Below are positions 8,483-18,200 of a stretch of 64,000 nt of DNA, in pieces. A model generated the notes under the pieces. It saw nothing but the letters and a program-made list of their open reading frames with translations, made no database searches and was not told where the DNA came from. The stretch's first letter is position 1; every line of letters begins with the position of its first letter. The translations under genes and the position numbers were made by a program. The DNA lies in assembly GCA_945861665.1 (NCBI GenBank), contig CAMAVS010000002.1, positions 330,427 to 394,426 of the forward strand, in the 5' to 3' direction. Source of the DNA: Chitinophaga pinensis (GTDB taxonomy: Bacteria; Bacteroidota; Bacteroidia; UBA4408).

Positions 8483-9958
8483 ATGTTAAAGCAATCCTTA
8501 CACCAAAAACTACTTCAAAAATTATCTCCTCAGCAAATACAGCTGATGAAGTTGTTGCAGATACCCACTATTGCACTCGAGCAGCGTATTAAAGAAGAAA
8601 TGGAAATAAATCCAGCATTGGAAGAAGGAAATGACGAAAAGGAAAACAGCGAGGATTTTGACGAAGGGTTTGACGATACTTCTGACGTTGATGGATCAGA
8701 AAATGAACGGGACGATTTTAATTTAGACCAGTATATTGATGACGATGAAATTCCATCCTATAAATTAGCAGTAAAAAATAGTGGCGAAGATGACGATAGA
8801 AAGGAAATCCCATTTTCGGCAGGAAATACTTTTCAGGAAGTGCTTGTTTCTCAATTAGGATTAAAAGTGCTTGACGATCATCATTATCGTATGGCAGAAA
8901 GCCTTATTGGTTATTTGGATGACGATGGTTATCTGAGAAGAGAATTAAGCGACATCGTGGATGATTTGGCATTTTCACAAAACATCATCACCAGCGAAGA
9001 TGAATTAAAAGATTGTTTGGAAGTAATCCAAGAATTGGACCCTCCTGGAATTGGTTCAAGAACCTTACAAGAATGCTTGAAATTACAATTAAAAAGAAAG
9101 CTAGACGAAACACACGAAAGCAAATTTATATTTCGAATAGCACTTGAAATTGTGGAAGACAACATGGAAGAATTTTCAAAAAAGCATTATGAAAAAATTT
9201 CTAAAAAATTAGATATTGACGATGATGTGTTGAAAAAAGCTATCAATGAAATTTTACGACTAAATCCCAAGCCTGGAAATTCATTGAGTGATGGACAAAA
9301 ATCGATGCAACAAATTATCCCCGATTTTTTACTCAATAATACAGATGGAGTGTTGGAGCTTACTATTAATTCAAGAAATGCACCGCAATTGCGAATAAGC
9401 AAATCATACAATGAAATGTTGAACGAATACTCTAGTTCAAAATTAAAAGAAAAAGATAAAAAGGAGGCCGTTCAGTATGTGAAGCAAAAAATAGACTCTG
9501 CTAAGTGGTTTATAGATGCGATTCAGCAACGCGAACAAACTTTATTGTATACAATGCAGGCAATTATTAATTATCAATTGGGTTATTTTTTGGAAGGCGA
9601 TGATACCAAACTGCGACCAATGATACTTAAAGATATTGCAGAGATTGTGGGAATGGATATTTCTACCGTATCGAGAGTTGCAAACAGCAAATACATACAA
9701 ACCGACTTCGGAACATTTTTACTCAAATCCTTTTTTTCCGAATCTCTTTCAACCGATAGTGGGGAAGAGGTTTCTACACGAGAAGTAAAAAAAATACTGA
9801 AAGACTGTATTAGTGCAGAAAGCAAAAAGAAACCGTTGACAGATGAAAAATTGATGGATATATTAAGGAAAAAGGGATACAATATTGCTCGCAGAACAGT
9901 TGCAAAATACCGTGAGCAACTTAATATTCCGGTAGCGCGTTTACGTAAAGAATTATAG
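8483..9958 (+). CDS. rpoN: RNA polymerase sigma-54 factor
   Basis: The protein has 491 residues from ATG 8483. An upstream in-frame GTG at 8462 adds seven residues, but MLKQSLHQKLLQKLSPQQIQ is the normal family N-terminus. Region I (LSPQQIQLMKLLQIPTIALE) contacts core and activator. An acidic region II (about 45-85, Asp/Glu-rich) follows, then the core-binding domain. The helix-turn-helix near DISTVSRVANSKYIQTDFGT is present, and the C-terminal RpoN box reads ARRTVAKYREQL and recognises the -24 element. No sigma-54 activator gene occurs in the window. The next gene begins one base after the stop region. Confidence 0.96.
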   Translation: MLKQSLHQKLLQKLSPQQIQLMKLLQIPTIALEQRIKEEMEINPALEEGNDEKENSEDFDEGFDDTSDVDGSENERDDFNLDQYIDDDEIPSYKLAVKNSGEDDDRKEIPFSAGNTFQEVLVSQLGLKVLDDHHYRMAESLIGYLDDDGYLRRELSDIVDDLAFSQNIITSEDELKDCLEVIQELDPPGIGSRTLQECLKLQLKRKLDETHESKFIFRIALEIVEDNMEEFSKKHYEKISKKLDIDDDVLKKAINEILRLNPKPGNSLSDGQKSMQQIIPDFLLNNTDGVLELTINSRNAPQLRISKSYNEMLNEYSSSKLKEKDKKEAVQYVKQKIDSAKWFIDAIQQREQTLLYTMQAIINYQLGYFLEGDDTKLRPMILKDIAEIVGMDISTVSRVANSKYIQTDFGTFLLKSFFSESLSTDSGEEVSTREVKKILKDCISAESKKKPLTDEKLMDILRKKGYNIARRTVAKYREQLNIPVARLRKEL

Positions 9959-9959
9959 G

Positions 9960-10571
9960 ATGTCATATTCATTAGCACGAATTTTTTCGTATTTGTTAAA
10001 TCCTTTTTTAATGCCCAGCTATGCTTTATTGCTTATTTTTAGCTCCAATACATACATTGGTTTTGGTGTAACTTCAAAAGCCAAACAACTTGTTTTTTTG
10101 TTGGTTTTCGTAAATACATTCCTTATACCAACAATTTTGTCCTTTTTTTTAATTAGAAGAAAATTAGTTAGTGATATGGAGATGTCTTCCAATCTGGAAC
10201 GGAGATTGCCACTGCTCATAACGACACTTTTTTATGTGTTTACTTATTACTTACTTCTAAAAGTGCGGTTATCACCCATTATTTATGTGGTTATGATGGC
10301 AGCAACCATTTCCATTATTATTGCAATGATGGTGAATTTTAAATGGAAAATAAGCTTGCATATGATTGGTATTGGCGGCTTAATAGGTGCTTTAATAGGG
10401 ATATCCTTAAGGCAGCATGTCGATTTTAGAGGATTGATAATTTTATTGATTTTGTTAGCGGGAATACTAGGCAGTTCCCGCTTAAAACTAAATTCGCACA
10501 CACCTGCACAGGTTTATGTAGGTTTTTTCGTAGGTGTATTTTGTGAATTGACATTCTTATTAGGATTGTAA
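9960..10571 (+). CDS. polytopic membrane protein, PAP2-like
   Basis: The 203-residue protein has about six hydrophobic segments. The C-terminal half contains KWKISLHMIGIGGLIGALIG and SSRLKLNSHTPAQVYVGFFV. These resemble the active-site motifs of type 2 phosphatidic acid phosphatases (SR...H and a later His), but the usual full motifs with the KxxxxxxRP element are not seen, so enzymatic activity is uncertain. It begins right after the rpoN stop codon and is probably translated from the same message. About 220 bp downstream, up to the convergent GT9 gene, hold no gene. Confidence 0.6.
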   Translation: MSYSLARIFSYLLNPFLMPSYALLLIFSSNTYIGFGVTSKAKQLVFLLVFVNTFLIPTILSFFLIRRKLVSDMEMSSNLERRLPLLITTLFYVFTYYLLLKVRLSPIIYVVMMAATISIIIAMMVNFKWKISLHMIGIGGLIGALIGISLRQHVDFRGLIILLILLAGILGSSRLKLNSHTPAQVYVGFFVGVFCELTFLLGL

Positions 10572-10790
10572 TCCGACATTTTTACAATTTACCGACTGGT
10601 TTGTTTAATCCACAGAAAATAAAAACCAGTTGCTAGTTTTTTTCGTAAAGAAAAATACTCTTGATAGTACACAATAAAAAGACGAAAAAATATCCAAAAA
10701 GGCCAACCTTAAACAGGAGGGAAATTTAAACATACACGCTATTGTTTTTTGGATAATATTTTCTTTATGGAGTGTTTTTTAGGAATATTT

Positions 10791-11789
10791 TTATTTGTCT
10801 AAATAAGCCTCTACTAATTTCACGACAGAGTTGCTGTCTATGTCTGTCATACAGTTGAAGTGCCCCTTTGGACACTTTGAATGTCCAATTTTGCTGCAAG
10901 GTCTGCAAGAAAGTCCATTTACTTGTATAGTTGCCCCCCTTCCGTTTCCTTCTTTTCCCGATAAATAAGGATACATTCCAAACTCAGGGACTGTATTTCC
11001 CCAAACAGAAACGGTATCCTTTTTAAAAGCGGCAGCAATGTGCATCAATCCGGTATCATTAGTAATAATAGCTTTCGCTTGTTTAACCAAAGAAGCAGAT
11101 TGTTGAAGATTATATATTCCACAAGCATTGTATACTTTTTCTCCTATAGCAGATGCAATTTTTTCTCCATTCTCTTTATCATCTTTACCGCCAAGCAAAA
11201 CAATCGCTTGCTGTAGTTTTTTACATACTTCAATAATTTTCTCATCGGGCAATCGCTTTGTGAAATGGGCTGCTCCAATTACTATTCCTATGTAGCCTTT
11301 TTGTTGCGGTATGGGCAATGAACTAAGATTTACTTCATCTTTTTCGGGAATGTAAAACTCCAATCCCTTTAAATCATTTACAATACCAAGTTGTTTTAAA
11401 GGCTCTAAGTAGCGTTCAACTATGTGCAAAGAAGGGAGTTTGTTTATGTTCAAAGTAACCAGCAACCATTTTTTGAAATTAAGTTTATTGAACGAAAAAC
11501 CTTTTGTTCCCAATGCTAGCCTTACTTGTAGGCTTCGAATATTACTATGAAGGTCAATAACGTAATCGTATTTCTCCTTTTTCAAAACATCAATAACTTC
11601 AGAAATATCTTTTTCAATACAATGTGTTTTTGATATATGTGGATTAAGTGAAACTATTTTTTCAAACGATTTTTTGATTAAGTAATGAACTTCTGCACCT
11701 TCCACTTGTTGCTTAATACATCTAATAACAGGTGTTGTAAGCACTATGTCGCCAATGGAACTAAAACGAATGATTAAAAATTTAGGCAT
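10791..11789 (-). CDS. glycosyltransferase family 9 (heptosyltransferase-like)
   Basis: GT9 enzymes add sugars to lipopolysaccharide cores. The 332-residue protein starts LIIRFSSIGDIVLTTPVIRCI, the classic N-terminus of the family. It has YDYVIDLHSNIRS in the first Rossmann domain, and GIVIGAAHFTKRLP and IITNDTGLMHIAAAF in the second, which is the nucleotide-sugar site. A short Cys-rich segment near the end (about 298-320; LSCRPCSKIGHSKCPKGHFNC) is also common in this family. The acceptor and donor cannot be told. The promoter box at 11808-11815 faces away from that of tatD. Confidence 0.88.
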   Translation of the reverse strand: MPKFLIIRFSSIGDIVLTTPVIRCIKQQVEGAEVHYLIKKSFEKIVSLNPHISKTHCIEKDISEVIDVLKKEKYDYVIDLHSNIRSLQVRLALGTKGFSFNKLNFKKWLLVTLNINKLPSLHIVERYLEPLKQLGIVNDLKGLEFYIPEKDEVNLSSLPIPQQKGYIGIVIGAAHFTKRLPDEKIIEVCKKLQQAIVLLGGKDDKENGEKIASAIGEKVYNACGIYNLQQSASLVKQAKAIITNDTGLMHIAAAFKKDTVSVWGNTVPEFGMYPYLSGKEGNGRGATIQVNGLSCRPCSKIGHSKCPKGHFNCMTDIDSNSVVKLVEAYLDK

Positions 11790-11807
11790 TTAAAATTGTT
11801 GTAAAAA

Positions 11808-11815
11808 CAAAAATA
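11808..11815 (-). promoter_or_regulatory. -7 box for the GT9 gene
   Basis: The minus strand reads TATTTTTG, matching TAnnTTTG, 18 nt before the GT9 start codon. It is paired with the divergent box at 11833-11840 on the other strand. Confidence 0.55.
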
Positions 11816-11832
11816 CGCATTTGATTTTAGTT

Positions 11833-11840
11833 TACTTTTG
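11833..11840 (+). promoter_or_regulatory. -7 box for tatD, four bases before the start codon
   Basis: TACTTTTG is followed by TACT and then the tatD ATG at 11845. The four-base spacing means the transcript should be leaderless or nearly so. It also argues against the in-frame TTG at 11821 as a start, because that codon lies upstream of the promoter box. Confidence 0.6.
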
Positions 11841-11844
11841 TACT

Positions 11845-12612
11845 ATGATTTTTACCGACACACACACACATTTGTACGCTGCCGAATTTGATACCGATCG
11901 CGATGCCATAATTCAAAAAGCCATTGCAGAAGGGGTAGATCGAATGTTTTTACCCAACATAGACAGCAGCAGCATTGAAACTATGCTTCAATTAACGGAA
12001 CGTTACCCAAAAAATTGTTTTGCAATGATGGGCCTACATCCTTGTTCGGTTAAAGAGAATTTCGAAGAAGAGTTGAATCAAATTAAGAAGCAATTGTTTG
12101 CGAATAAATTTTGTGCTATTGGTGAAATTGGGATCGACTTGTTTTGGAATGAAAACTTTTTTGAGCAGCAAAAAATAGCCTTTAAAAGACAAATAGATTG
12201 GGCATTAGAGCTTAATTTGCCCGTTATAATACATAGCAGAAAATCATTTGAAGAAATTTTTGATGTTCTTGCTTTATATAAAGGAAAAGGATTGCGGGGC
12301 ATTTTTCATTGTTTTAGTGGAAATTTAGAAGAAGCCAAACGGGCTATTGATATTGGTTTTTTTCTCGGCATAGGTGGCGTACTTACTTTTAAAAATGCGG
12401 GATTAGCAGAAGTTGTGCAACAAATAGATTTAAACCACATTGTTTTGGAAACCGATTCGCCATATTTGGCGCCTGTTCCTTACAGAGGTAAACGAAATGA
12501 AAGCGCCTACATTTGTATTGTCGCAACTAAATTAGCTGAAATTAAAAAATGTTCTCTTGCTGAAATAGCAGAAGTAACTACCAAAAACTCTATGAGTTTA
12601 TTTGGTCGCTAA
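11845..12612 (+). CDS. TatD-family metal-dependent hydrolase (DNase)
   Basis: A TIM-barrel hydrolase of 255 residues from ATG 11845. Metal ligands are visible in order: DTHTHL (HxH, residues 4-9), GEIGIDLF (Glu), VIIHSRKS (His), IFHCFSGN (His) and ETDSPYLAP (Asp). The TatD family comprises 3'-5' exonucleases implicated in DNA repair and RNA quality control; the exact substrate is not decided by sequence. The relic of a HAD phosphatase gene begins seven bases beyond its stop codon on the other strand. Confidence 0.92.
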   Translation: MIFTDTHTHLYAAEFDTDRDAIIQKAIAEGVDRMFLPNIDSSSIETMLQLTERYPKNCFAMMGLHPCSVKENFEEELNQIKKQLFANKFCAIGEIGIDLFWNENFFEQQKIAFKRQIDWALELNLPVIIHSRKSFEEIFDVLALYKGKGLRGIFHCFSGNLEEAKRAIDIGFFLGIGGVLTFKNAGLAEVVQQIDLNHIVLETDSPYLAPVPYRGKRNESAYICIVATKLAEIKKCSLAEIAEVTTKNSMSLFGR

Positions 12613-12618
12613 AAACAT

Positions 12619-12726
12619 TCAGAACGCTTTTCCTCCCGTTAAGTTGAGTAACCTTGAGTCGATATTAATGATAACACCGCCTAAATCAAAAATGATGTTT
12701 TTTATTATCTCACCCTCAAAAGTCAT
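12619..12726 (-). pseudogene. N-terminal relic of a HAD-superfamily phosphatase gene
   Basis: On the minus strand an ATG at 12726 opens a 35-codon frame that contains KNIIFDLGGVIINIDSRLL and closes at a TGA at 12619-12621. IIFDLGGVIINID is the first motif and nucleophile Asp region of HAD-IA phosphatases (YihX-like), which normally run to about 200 residues. The remaining 80 percent of the gene is missing; tatD lies immediately beyond. A TATATTTG promoter box (12748-12755, minus strand) is still present 21 nt upstream of the ATG. I read this as a gene cut off by deletion, with its promoter kept. A functional 35-residue product is possible but unlikely. Confidence 0.65.
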
Positions 12727-12793
12727 ATTGGTTTGCTTAATTGGCTACAAATATATAATTTCGCAGTCCTAAAATTGTTCTTAAAAGCAATTT

Positions 12794-12870
12794 GGGCCTA
12801 TAGCTCATTCGGTTAGAGCAACAGACTCATAATCTGTGGGTGCTTGGTTCGATTCCAAGTGGGCCCACCA
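12794..12870 (+). tRNA. tRNA with CAT anticodon (Met, possibly Ile2)
   Basis: The acceptor stem GGGCCTA pairs with TGGGCCC (with one G-T), the discriminator is A, and CCA is encoded (12868-12870). The anticodon loop reads CTCATAA (anticodon CAT), and the T arm is TTGGTTCGATTCCAA. It lacks the initiator-type C1-A72 mismatch and GGG/CCC anticodon stem, so it is elongator Met or an Ile2 tRNA whose C34 would be changed to lysidine. A hairpin terminator follows five bases later. Confidence 0.95.
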
Positions 12871-12875
12871 AAACA

Positions 12876-12906
12876 AAAGCCTCTGATTTTCAGGGGCTTT
12901 TTTATT
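12876..12906 (+). terminator. terminator of the CAT-anticodon tRNA
   Basis: AAAGCCTCTGA pairs with TCAGGGGCTTT over a three- to four-base loop (one imperfect pair), followed by a T-run to 12904. It directly follows the tRNA. Confidence 0.85.
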
Positions 12907-12947
12907 AGTGCGATTTACGAGTATTTTAAACAGGTCGCATTTTTATT

Positions 12948-12955
12948 TATATTTG
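12948..12955 (+). promoter_or_regulatory. -7 box for the peptide transporter, four bases before the start codon
   Basis: TATATTTG is followed by ATGA and then the ATG at 12960. An out-of-frame ATG at 12956 lies in between. The spacing repeats that seen at 5011 and 11833 and implies a leaderless mRNA. Confidence 0.55.
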
Positions 12956-12959
12956 ATGA

Positions 12960-14603
12960 ATGACTAATTCAAAACACCCTACGGGACTTTACTTTTTGTT
13001 CTTTGCCGAAATGTGGGAGCGTTTTGGGTATTATTTGATGATTGGTATTTTTGTGCTGTATATGACCGGTGATATAGCAGCAGGGGGATTAGGACTTGAG
13101 CGTGCCAATGCTGCAGATATATTCGGAACTTTTATCGCACTGGTTTTCTTAACACCTTTTCTGGGAGGTCTGCTAGCCGATAGAAAGTTGGGTTATCGCA
13201 CATCTATAACCATAGGTGGAATAATGATGGGGATAGGTTATTGTATGCTAGCAATAAAGGGAGAACTATTTTTTTTCATGGCCTTAATTTTAATTATTCT
13301 AGGTAACGGTTTCTTTAAACCCAATATTTCTACTTTGTTGGGTAACTTATATACAGGAGAACAGTATGTGGATAAAAAGGATGCTGGCTATAATATTTTT
13401 TATATGGGGATCAACATTGGTGCATTTATCTGTAATTTTTTCGCGGCCTATTTACGCCATAATTTTGGTTGGGGTTATGCTTTTATTGCTGCCGGTGTTG
13501 GTATGTTCATTGGTGTAATTATTTTTTGGACAGGGATGAAACATTACAAACACGCAGATGTATTAAAACCTGTTCAACCCGAAGACCAAACATTGACGCG
13601 TATTTTTGGAACAACCATATTGCCTGCAATTGTTGCGGGTTGCATAGGCTGGGCAATTCCGGGCAATTTGTTGGGCAGCGATGCCACAGATGCTTTTATT
13701 TTTGGTGCTTTACCAGTAGCTTATTTTTACATCTCATTGTATTTTAAAGCTTCAGAAAATGATAAAAGACCCATTGGGGCAATGCTTTCTATTTTTGCGG
13801 TAGTGATTATTTTTTGGGCAGTATTTAAGCAGAACGGAACAGCGCTCACTACTTGGGCTGAATTGTATACCGACCGTTCAATGCCTGAAATGGTCGAAGG
13901 CCCTGCCGAAAAACTGAGAATGACACAGCAACTCAGTGGGAAGTCTGATAGCGTATTTGTTACCGACAGTCAATTCAGAAAAGTGAAGGATGCTGATGGG
14001 AAATCGATGAAAGAAGTAGCGAAAAATATTTATTTTAAGAATGAGACACCTTCAAAAATTCCAAGTGAAACAGTAAGCGCGAACTTGGTAAGTACCGAAT
14101 TATTCCAGTCGGTAAATCCCTTTTTTGTAGTAATCCTTACGCCATTAGTAGTGCTTTTTTTCTCTTTTTTGCGAGGAAGGCGCAAAGAACCATCTACCCC
14201 TGCTAAAATTGGGTGGGGCTTGGTAGTAAGTGCATTGTCTACTTTGGTAATGGTTGGGGCGGTGTTTGCTTGCGGCAACGGGGAAATAAAATGCCCCCCT
14301 TGGTGGCTCATTTCGTCATATGGTGTAATCACTATCGGTGAATTGTTTTTAAGTCCTATGGGGTTGTCTTTGGTGTCGAAATTAAGTCCACCGAGGATTA
14401 CAGCGTTGATGATGGGAGGTTGGTTTTTATCCACTTCCATTGGTAATAAACTTTCAGGAATCTTGGCCACTATGTGGGACAATTACGATAACAAGGCCTT
14501 GTATTTTGTTGTGAATTTTATTTTGCTGATAGTTGCAGCAGCAGCTATTTTTATGATGTTAAAATGGTTGCGTCAAATTTTTGCAGAACATACTGCAAAA
14601 TAA
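12960..14603 (+). CDS. proton-dependent oligopeptide transporter (POT/PTR2 family)
   Basis: The 547-residue inner-membrane symporter imports di- and tripeptides. The signature AEMWERFGYYLM (ExxERFxYY, residues 16-27) couples protons on helix 1. NGFFKPNISTLLGNLY and the PTR2 motif FYMGINIGAFICNF are present. About 12 or more hydrophobic helices are visible. A hydrophilic insert around residues 305-375, rich in charged residues, splits the helices and is exposed to the cytoplasm or periplasm; Bacteroidota POT members often carry such a loop. It follows the tRNA terminator and has its own promoter. Confidence 0.94.
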   Translation: MTNSKHPTGLYFLFFAEMWERFGYYLMIGIFVLYMTGDIAAGGLGLERANAADIFGTFIALVFLTPFLGGLLADRKLGYRTSITIGGIMMGIGYCMLAIKGELFFFMALILIILGNGFFKPNISTLLGNLYTGEQYVDKKDAGYNIFYMGINIGAFICNFFAAYLRHNFGWGYAFIAAGVGMFIGVIIFWTGMKHYKHADVLKPVQPEDQTLTRIFGTTILPAIVAGCIGWAIPGNLLGSDATDAFIFGALPVAYFYISLYFKASENDKRPIGAMLSIFAVVIIFWAVFKQNGTALTTWAELYTDRSMPEMVEGPAEKLRMTQQLSGKSDSVFVTDSQFRKVKDADGKSMKEVAKNIYFKNETPSKIPSETVSANLVSTELFQSVNPFFVVILTPLVVLFFSFLRGRRKEPSTPAKIGWGLVVSALSTLVMVGAVFACGNGEIKCPPWWLISSYGVITIGELFLSPMGLSLVSKLSPPRITALMMGGWFLSTSIGNKLSGILATMWDNYDNKALYFVVNFILLIVAAAAIFMMLKWLRQIFAEHTAK

Positions 14604-14765
14604 AAATACGTTTTAGAAAAAAGGCAAACAATTTTAATAGTGATGGCTTATGACAAAGGATTAATCGTTTGTTGCAAGGCTTAAAATTATACGATTGGGA
14701 TAAGTAAGATGGCGCATTCCAATGATTTTTAAGATCAATGCTGTAATTTCAAATAAAATAATTTG

Positions 14766-14773
14766 TACTTTTA
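14766..14773 (+). promoter_or_regulatory. candidate -7 box for the His-rich secreted protein
   Basis: AATTTGTACTTTTA matches the promoter in front of the DUF420 gene (AATTTGTACTTTTG at 32280-32293) except for the last base. Both are followed by five bases and then a start codon (TTG here, ATG there). This supports translation from TTG 14779 instead of ATG 14722. Confidence 0.4.
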
Positions 14774-14778
14774 CATTG

Positions 14779-15177
14779 TTGAAAAAATTAATATCCATAT
14801 TCCTTTTATTACAATTAGTAACGAACAATACTTTTGCAGAAGAGTTAAGTAAGCTGCCCAGGCTGTTTACTCATTACTATCATCACTCGCAAGAACACCA
14901 CGATAGCGATGATTTTGTAGATTATTTAGTGAACCACTACTCCGATAATCACGAAGAGGATGAGCATCAAGAGGAAGATAAGGATTGTAATTTACCTTTT
15001 AAAAATTGTGATGGCTGTTGCGTAAGTACACATGTTCCGCTCATCGCTTTTATGCCTGTGTTTGAAGAAGTAGAATTTGTTCTCACAATTGCTTCAAGCG
15101 AAAAATATACCTTAGAGAACGAAAAAATAAGAAGTATCTCTGATTCCTCTATTTGGCAACCGCCCAAACTTGCTTAA
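14779..15177 (+). CDS. small secreted His/Glu-rich protein with Cys pairs, next to the metal pump
   Basis: From TTG 14779 the product has 132 residues and starts with a clean signal peptide, KKLISIFLLLQLVTNNTFA. Translation from ATG 14722 would bury that signal behind 19 extra residues. The mature protein has HYYHHSQEHHDSDD, then an acidic/His stretch (DNHEEDEHQEEDKDC), then FKNCDGCCVSTH. Clusters of His, Glu and Cys suggest metal binding in the periplasm. It lies 109 bp upstream of a heavy-metal efflux operon on the same strand, so a metal-binding chaperone or sensor role is a reasonable inference. I do not recognise a named family. Confidence 0.65.
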   Translation: MKKLISIFLLLQLVTNNTFAEELSKLPRLFTHYYHHSQEHHDSDDFVDYLVNHYSDNHEEDEHQEEDKDCNLPFKNCDGCCVSTHVPLIAFMPVFEEVEFVLTIASSEKYTLENEKIRSISDSSIWQPPKLA

Positions 15178-15286
15178 TTAATTATTTTCTAAATCGAGTA
15201 TTGACAAATTATGTCAGCTTGTAATCAAATTATTTATTTACGATTGTAAATAGGCATTTCCTGTTTACGATATTATTGTATCAATT

Positions 15287-18200
15287 ATGTTAGATAAGAT
15301 AATACACTTTTCTATAAAGAATAAAATTGTTATCGCACTGTTATCATTGGCTTTGGTAGTTTGGGGAGTTTACTCGCTAACCCAATTACCCATTGATGCC
15401 GTGCCCGATATAACCAATAACCAAGTTCAAATTGTAACCACTTCGCCTTCATTAGGAGCTCAAGATATAGAAAGGCTTGTGACTTTTCCTGTGGAACAAA
15501 CTATGGCAACCATTCCAGGAATTGAGGAGGTGCGTTCCTTTTCACGTTTCGGACTATCTATGGTAACCATAGTATTTAAAGAGAATATTGATGTGTATTG
15601 GGCAAGGCAGCAAGTAAATGAACGCTTGGGAGATATCCGCAATCAAATCCCCAAAGGCGTTGGTTCACCCGAACTTGCTCCGGTAACAACTGGTTTAGGA
15701 GAAATATATCAATACGTTATTCACCCTAAAAAGGGATTTGAAAAAAAGTATAGCACAATGGATTTGCGAACTATTCAGGATTGGATTGTGCGCAGACAAA
15801 TATTGGGAACTGAAGGTGTAGCCGATGTAAGTAGTTTTGGCGGTTATTTAAAACAGTACGAAATTTCATTGAATCCCGATAAGTTACGAAGTATGAATAT
15901 CAGTATAAGTGATGTTTTTACTGCCCTCGAAAAAAACAATCAAAACACCGGTGGTGCTTACATTGATAAAAAACCCAATGCATATTTTATCCGAAGCGAA
16001 GGATTGATAGGCAGTATTGAAGACATTGAAAAAATTGTGGTTAAACTTAATTCAAACGGAATACCCGTTTTGATAAGAAATGTAGCTTCCGTTAATTTTG
16101 GTAGTGCAACCCGATATGGAGCAATGACACGTAACGATGAAGGAGAAGCTGTAGGAGCCTTGGTATTAATGTTGAAAGGTGCTAACTCATCAAAAGTAAT
16201 CGCCAATGTGAAGGAGCGCATTCTACAAATTGAGAAAAACTTGCCCGAAGGTATTGTAATAGAACCATTCCTTGATAGAACCAAATTAGTAAACAACGCT
16301 ATAGGAACTGTTACAAAAAATTTAGCTGAAGGTGCATTGATTGTGATTTTTGTATTGGTATTGCTGCTTGGAAATTTTAGAGCAGGATTGGTAGTTGCTT
16401 CTGTTATTCCATTAGCAATGCTTTTTGCAATTGCATTGATGAATTTGTTTGGAGTATCAGGTAATCTAATGAGTTTAGGTGCTATTGATTTTGGTTTAAT
16501 TGTAGATGGCGCCGTAATTATTGTTGAAGCTACCCTGCATCATTTAACAGGAAGACGTTTGTTTGACAAATTTGGCAGCACCAAATTAACACAACTGCAA
16601 ATGGATAATGAGGTGTACGAATCTGCATCTAAGATTCGGAACTCTGCAGCTTTTGGTGAAATAATTATTTTAATTGTTTACCTGCCAATACTTGCTTTGG
16701 TTGGTATAGAAGGAAAAATGTTTAAACCAATGGCACAAACAGTATCGTTCGCAATTCTTGGCGCATTTATTTTATCACTTACCTATGTACCAATGATGTC
16801 GGCATTATTCCTAAGTAAAACAACGCAGCACAAACGCAATATTTCCGATCTTATAATGGACTTTTTCCATAAAGTGTACAATCCTGTGATTCATTTTGCA
16901 TTAAAAAGAAAGTCTGTTATTATTTCAAGTTCATTGGCTTTATTTTTTGTAAGTCTGCTTTTGTTTTTTAGAATGGGTGGTGAGTTTATTCCTACACTTG
17001 ACGAAGGCGACTTTGCTGTTGAAACGCGAGTGTTAACAGGTAGTTCACTTTCACAAACGGTAGAAGCATCTACGAGAGCTTCTAAAATTTTGATGGATAA
17101 ATTTCCTGAAGTCAAACAAGTGATTGGTAAAATAGGGACATCGGAAATCCCAACAGACCCTATGCCTATTGAAGCTTGCGACTTAATGATAATTTTGAAA
17201 GATAAATCGGAATGGATAAGCGCCTCATCACGGGAGGCTTTAGCCGATTCAATGTCAAAAGCATTGGAGGATATTCCCGGTGTTACCTTTAGTTTTCAGC
17301 AACCCATTCAAATGCGTTTTAATGAGTTGATGACAGGTGCAAAACAAGATGTGGTGGTAAAAGTGTATGGCGAAGATTTAAATGTGCTAGCACAATATGC
17401 AGGGCAAATTGGGAAAATTGCGGCTACAGTAAAAGGTGCAGAAGATATTGCGGTGGAGGAAGTAACTGGTCTTTCGCAAATTGTTGTAAAATTGGATAGG
17501 GATAAAATTTCACAGTTTGGATTAAGCATTGAAGATGTAAATCAAGTAATTAGAACCGGTTTTGCGGGTGAAAGTGCAGGAATGGTATTTGAAGGAGAAA
17601 GGCGCTTTGATTTAGTGGTAAGGTTAGACAATGAAAACAGACAGACTATTGATGATATTAATAATTTGTTTGTTACAACGTCCAATGGCAATCAAGTTCC
17701 AGTTGCTCAGTTGGCTGATGTGGAATTTAAAATAAGTCCGAAACAAATACAACGTGACGATGCCAAACGAAGAATCACAGTTGGATTTAATATTCGTGGT
17801 CGTGATGTGGAGAGTATTGTAAACGAGTTACAAGGAAAAATTGACAAGGAAGTTAACTTTGATGCAGGGTATTATCCTACTTATGGCGGTACATTTAAAA
17901 ATTTAATTGAAGCACGTGAACGCTTGTCTATTGCTGTTCCTGTGGCACTTCTATTAATTTTTATTTTATTATTCTTTACGTTCCGTTCCTTAAAGCAAAG
18001 TTTTTTAATTTTTACAGCAATTCCATTATCCGCTATCGGTGGGGTTTTTGCTTTATGGTTAAGAGATATGCCTTTTAGTATTTCGGCAGGTGTGGGTTTT
18101 ATTGCTTTGTTTGGAGTGGCTGTTTTAAACGGCATTGTACTAATAGCAGAGTTTAATCGATTAAAAAAGGAAGGTATGACAGATTTAAAAGAAATAGTTT

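Noticed and set aside
10627..10650. AAAACCAG...CTAGTTTTTTT as a terminator after the PAP2-like gene
   Set aside because: The stem has a mismatch and is short and AT-rich; not enough to call.
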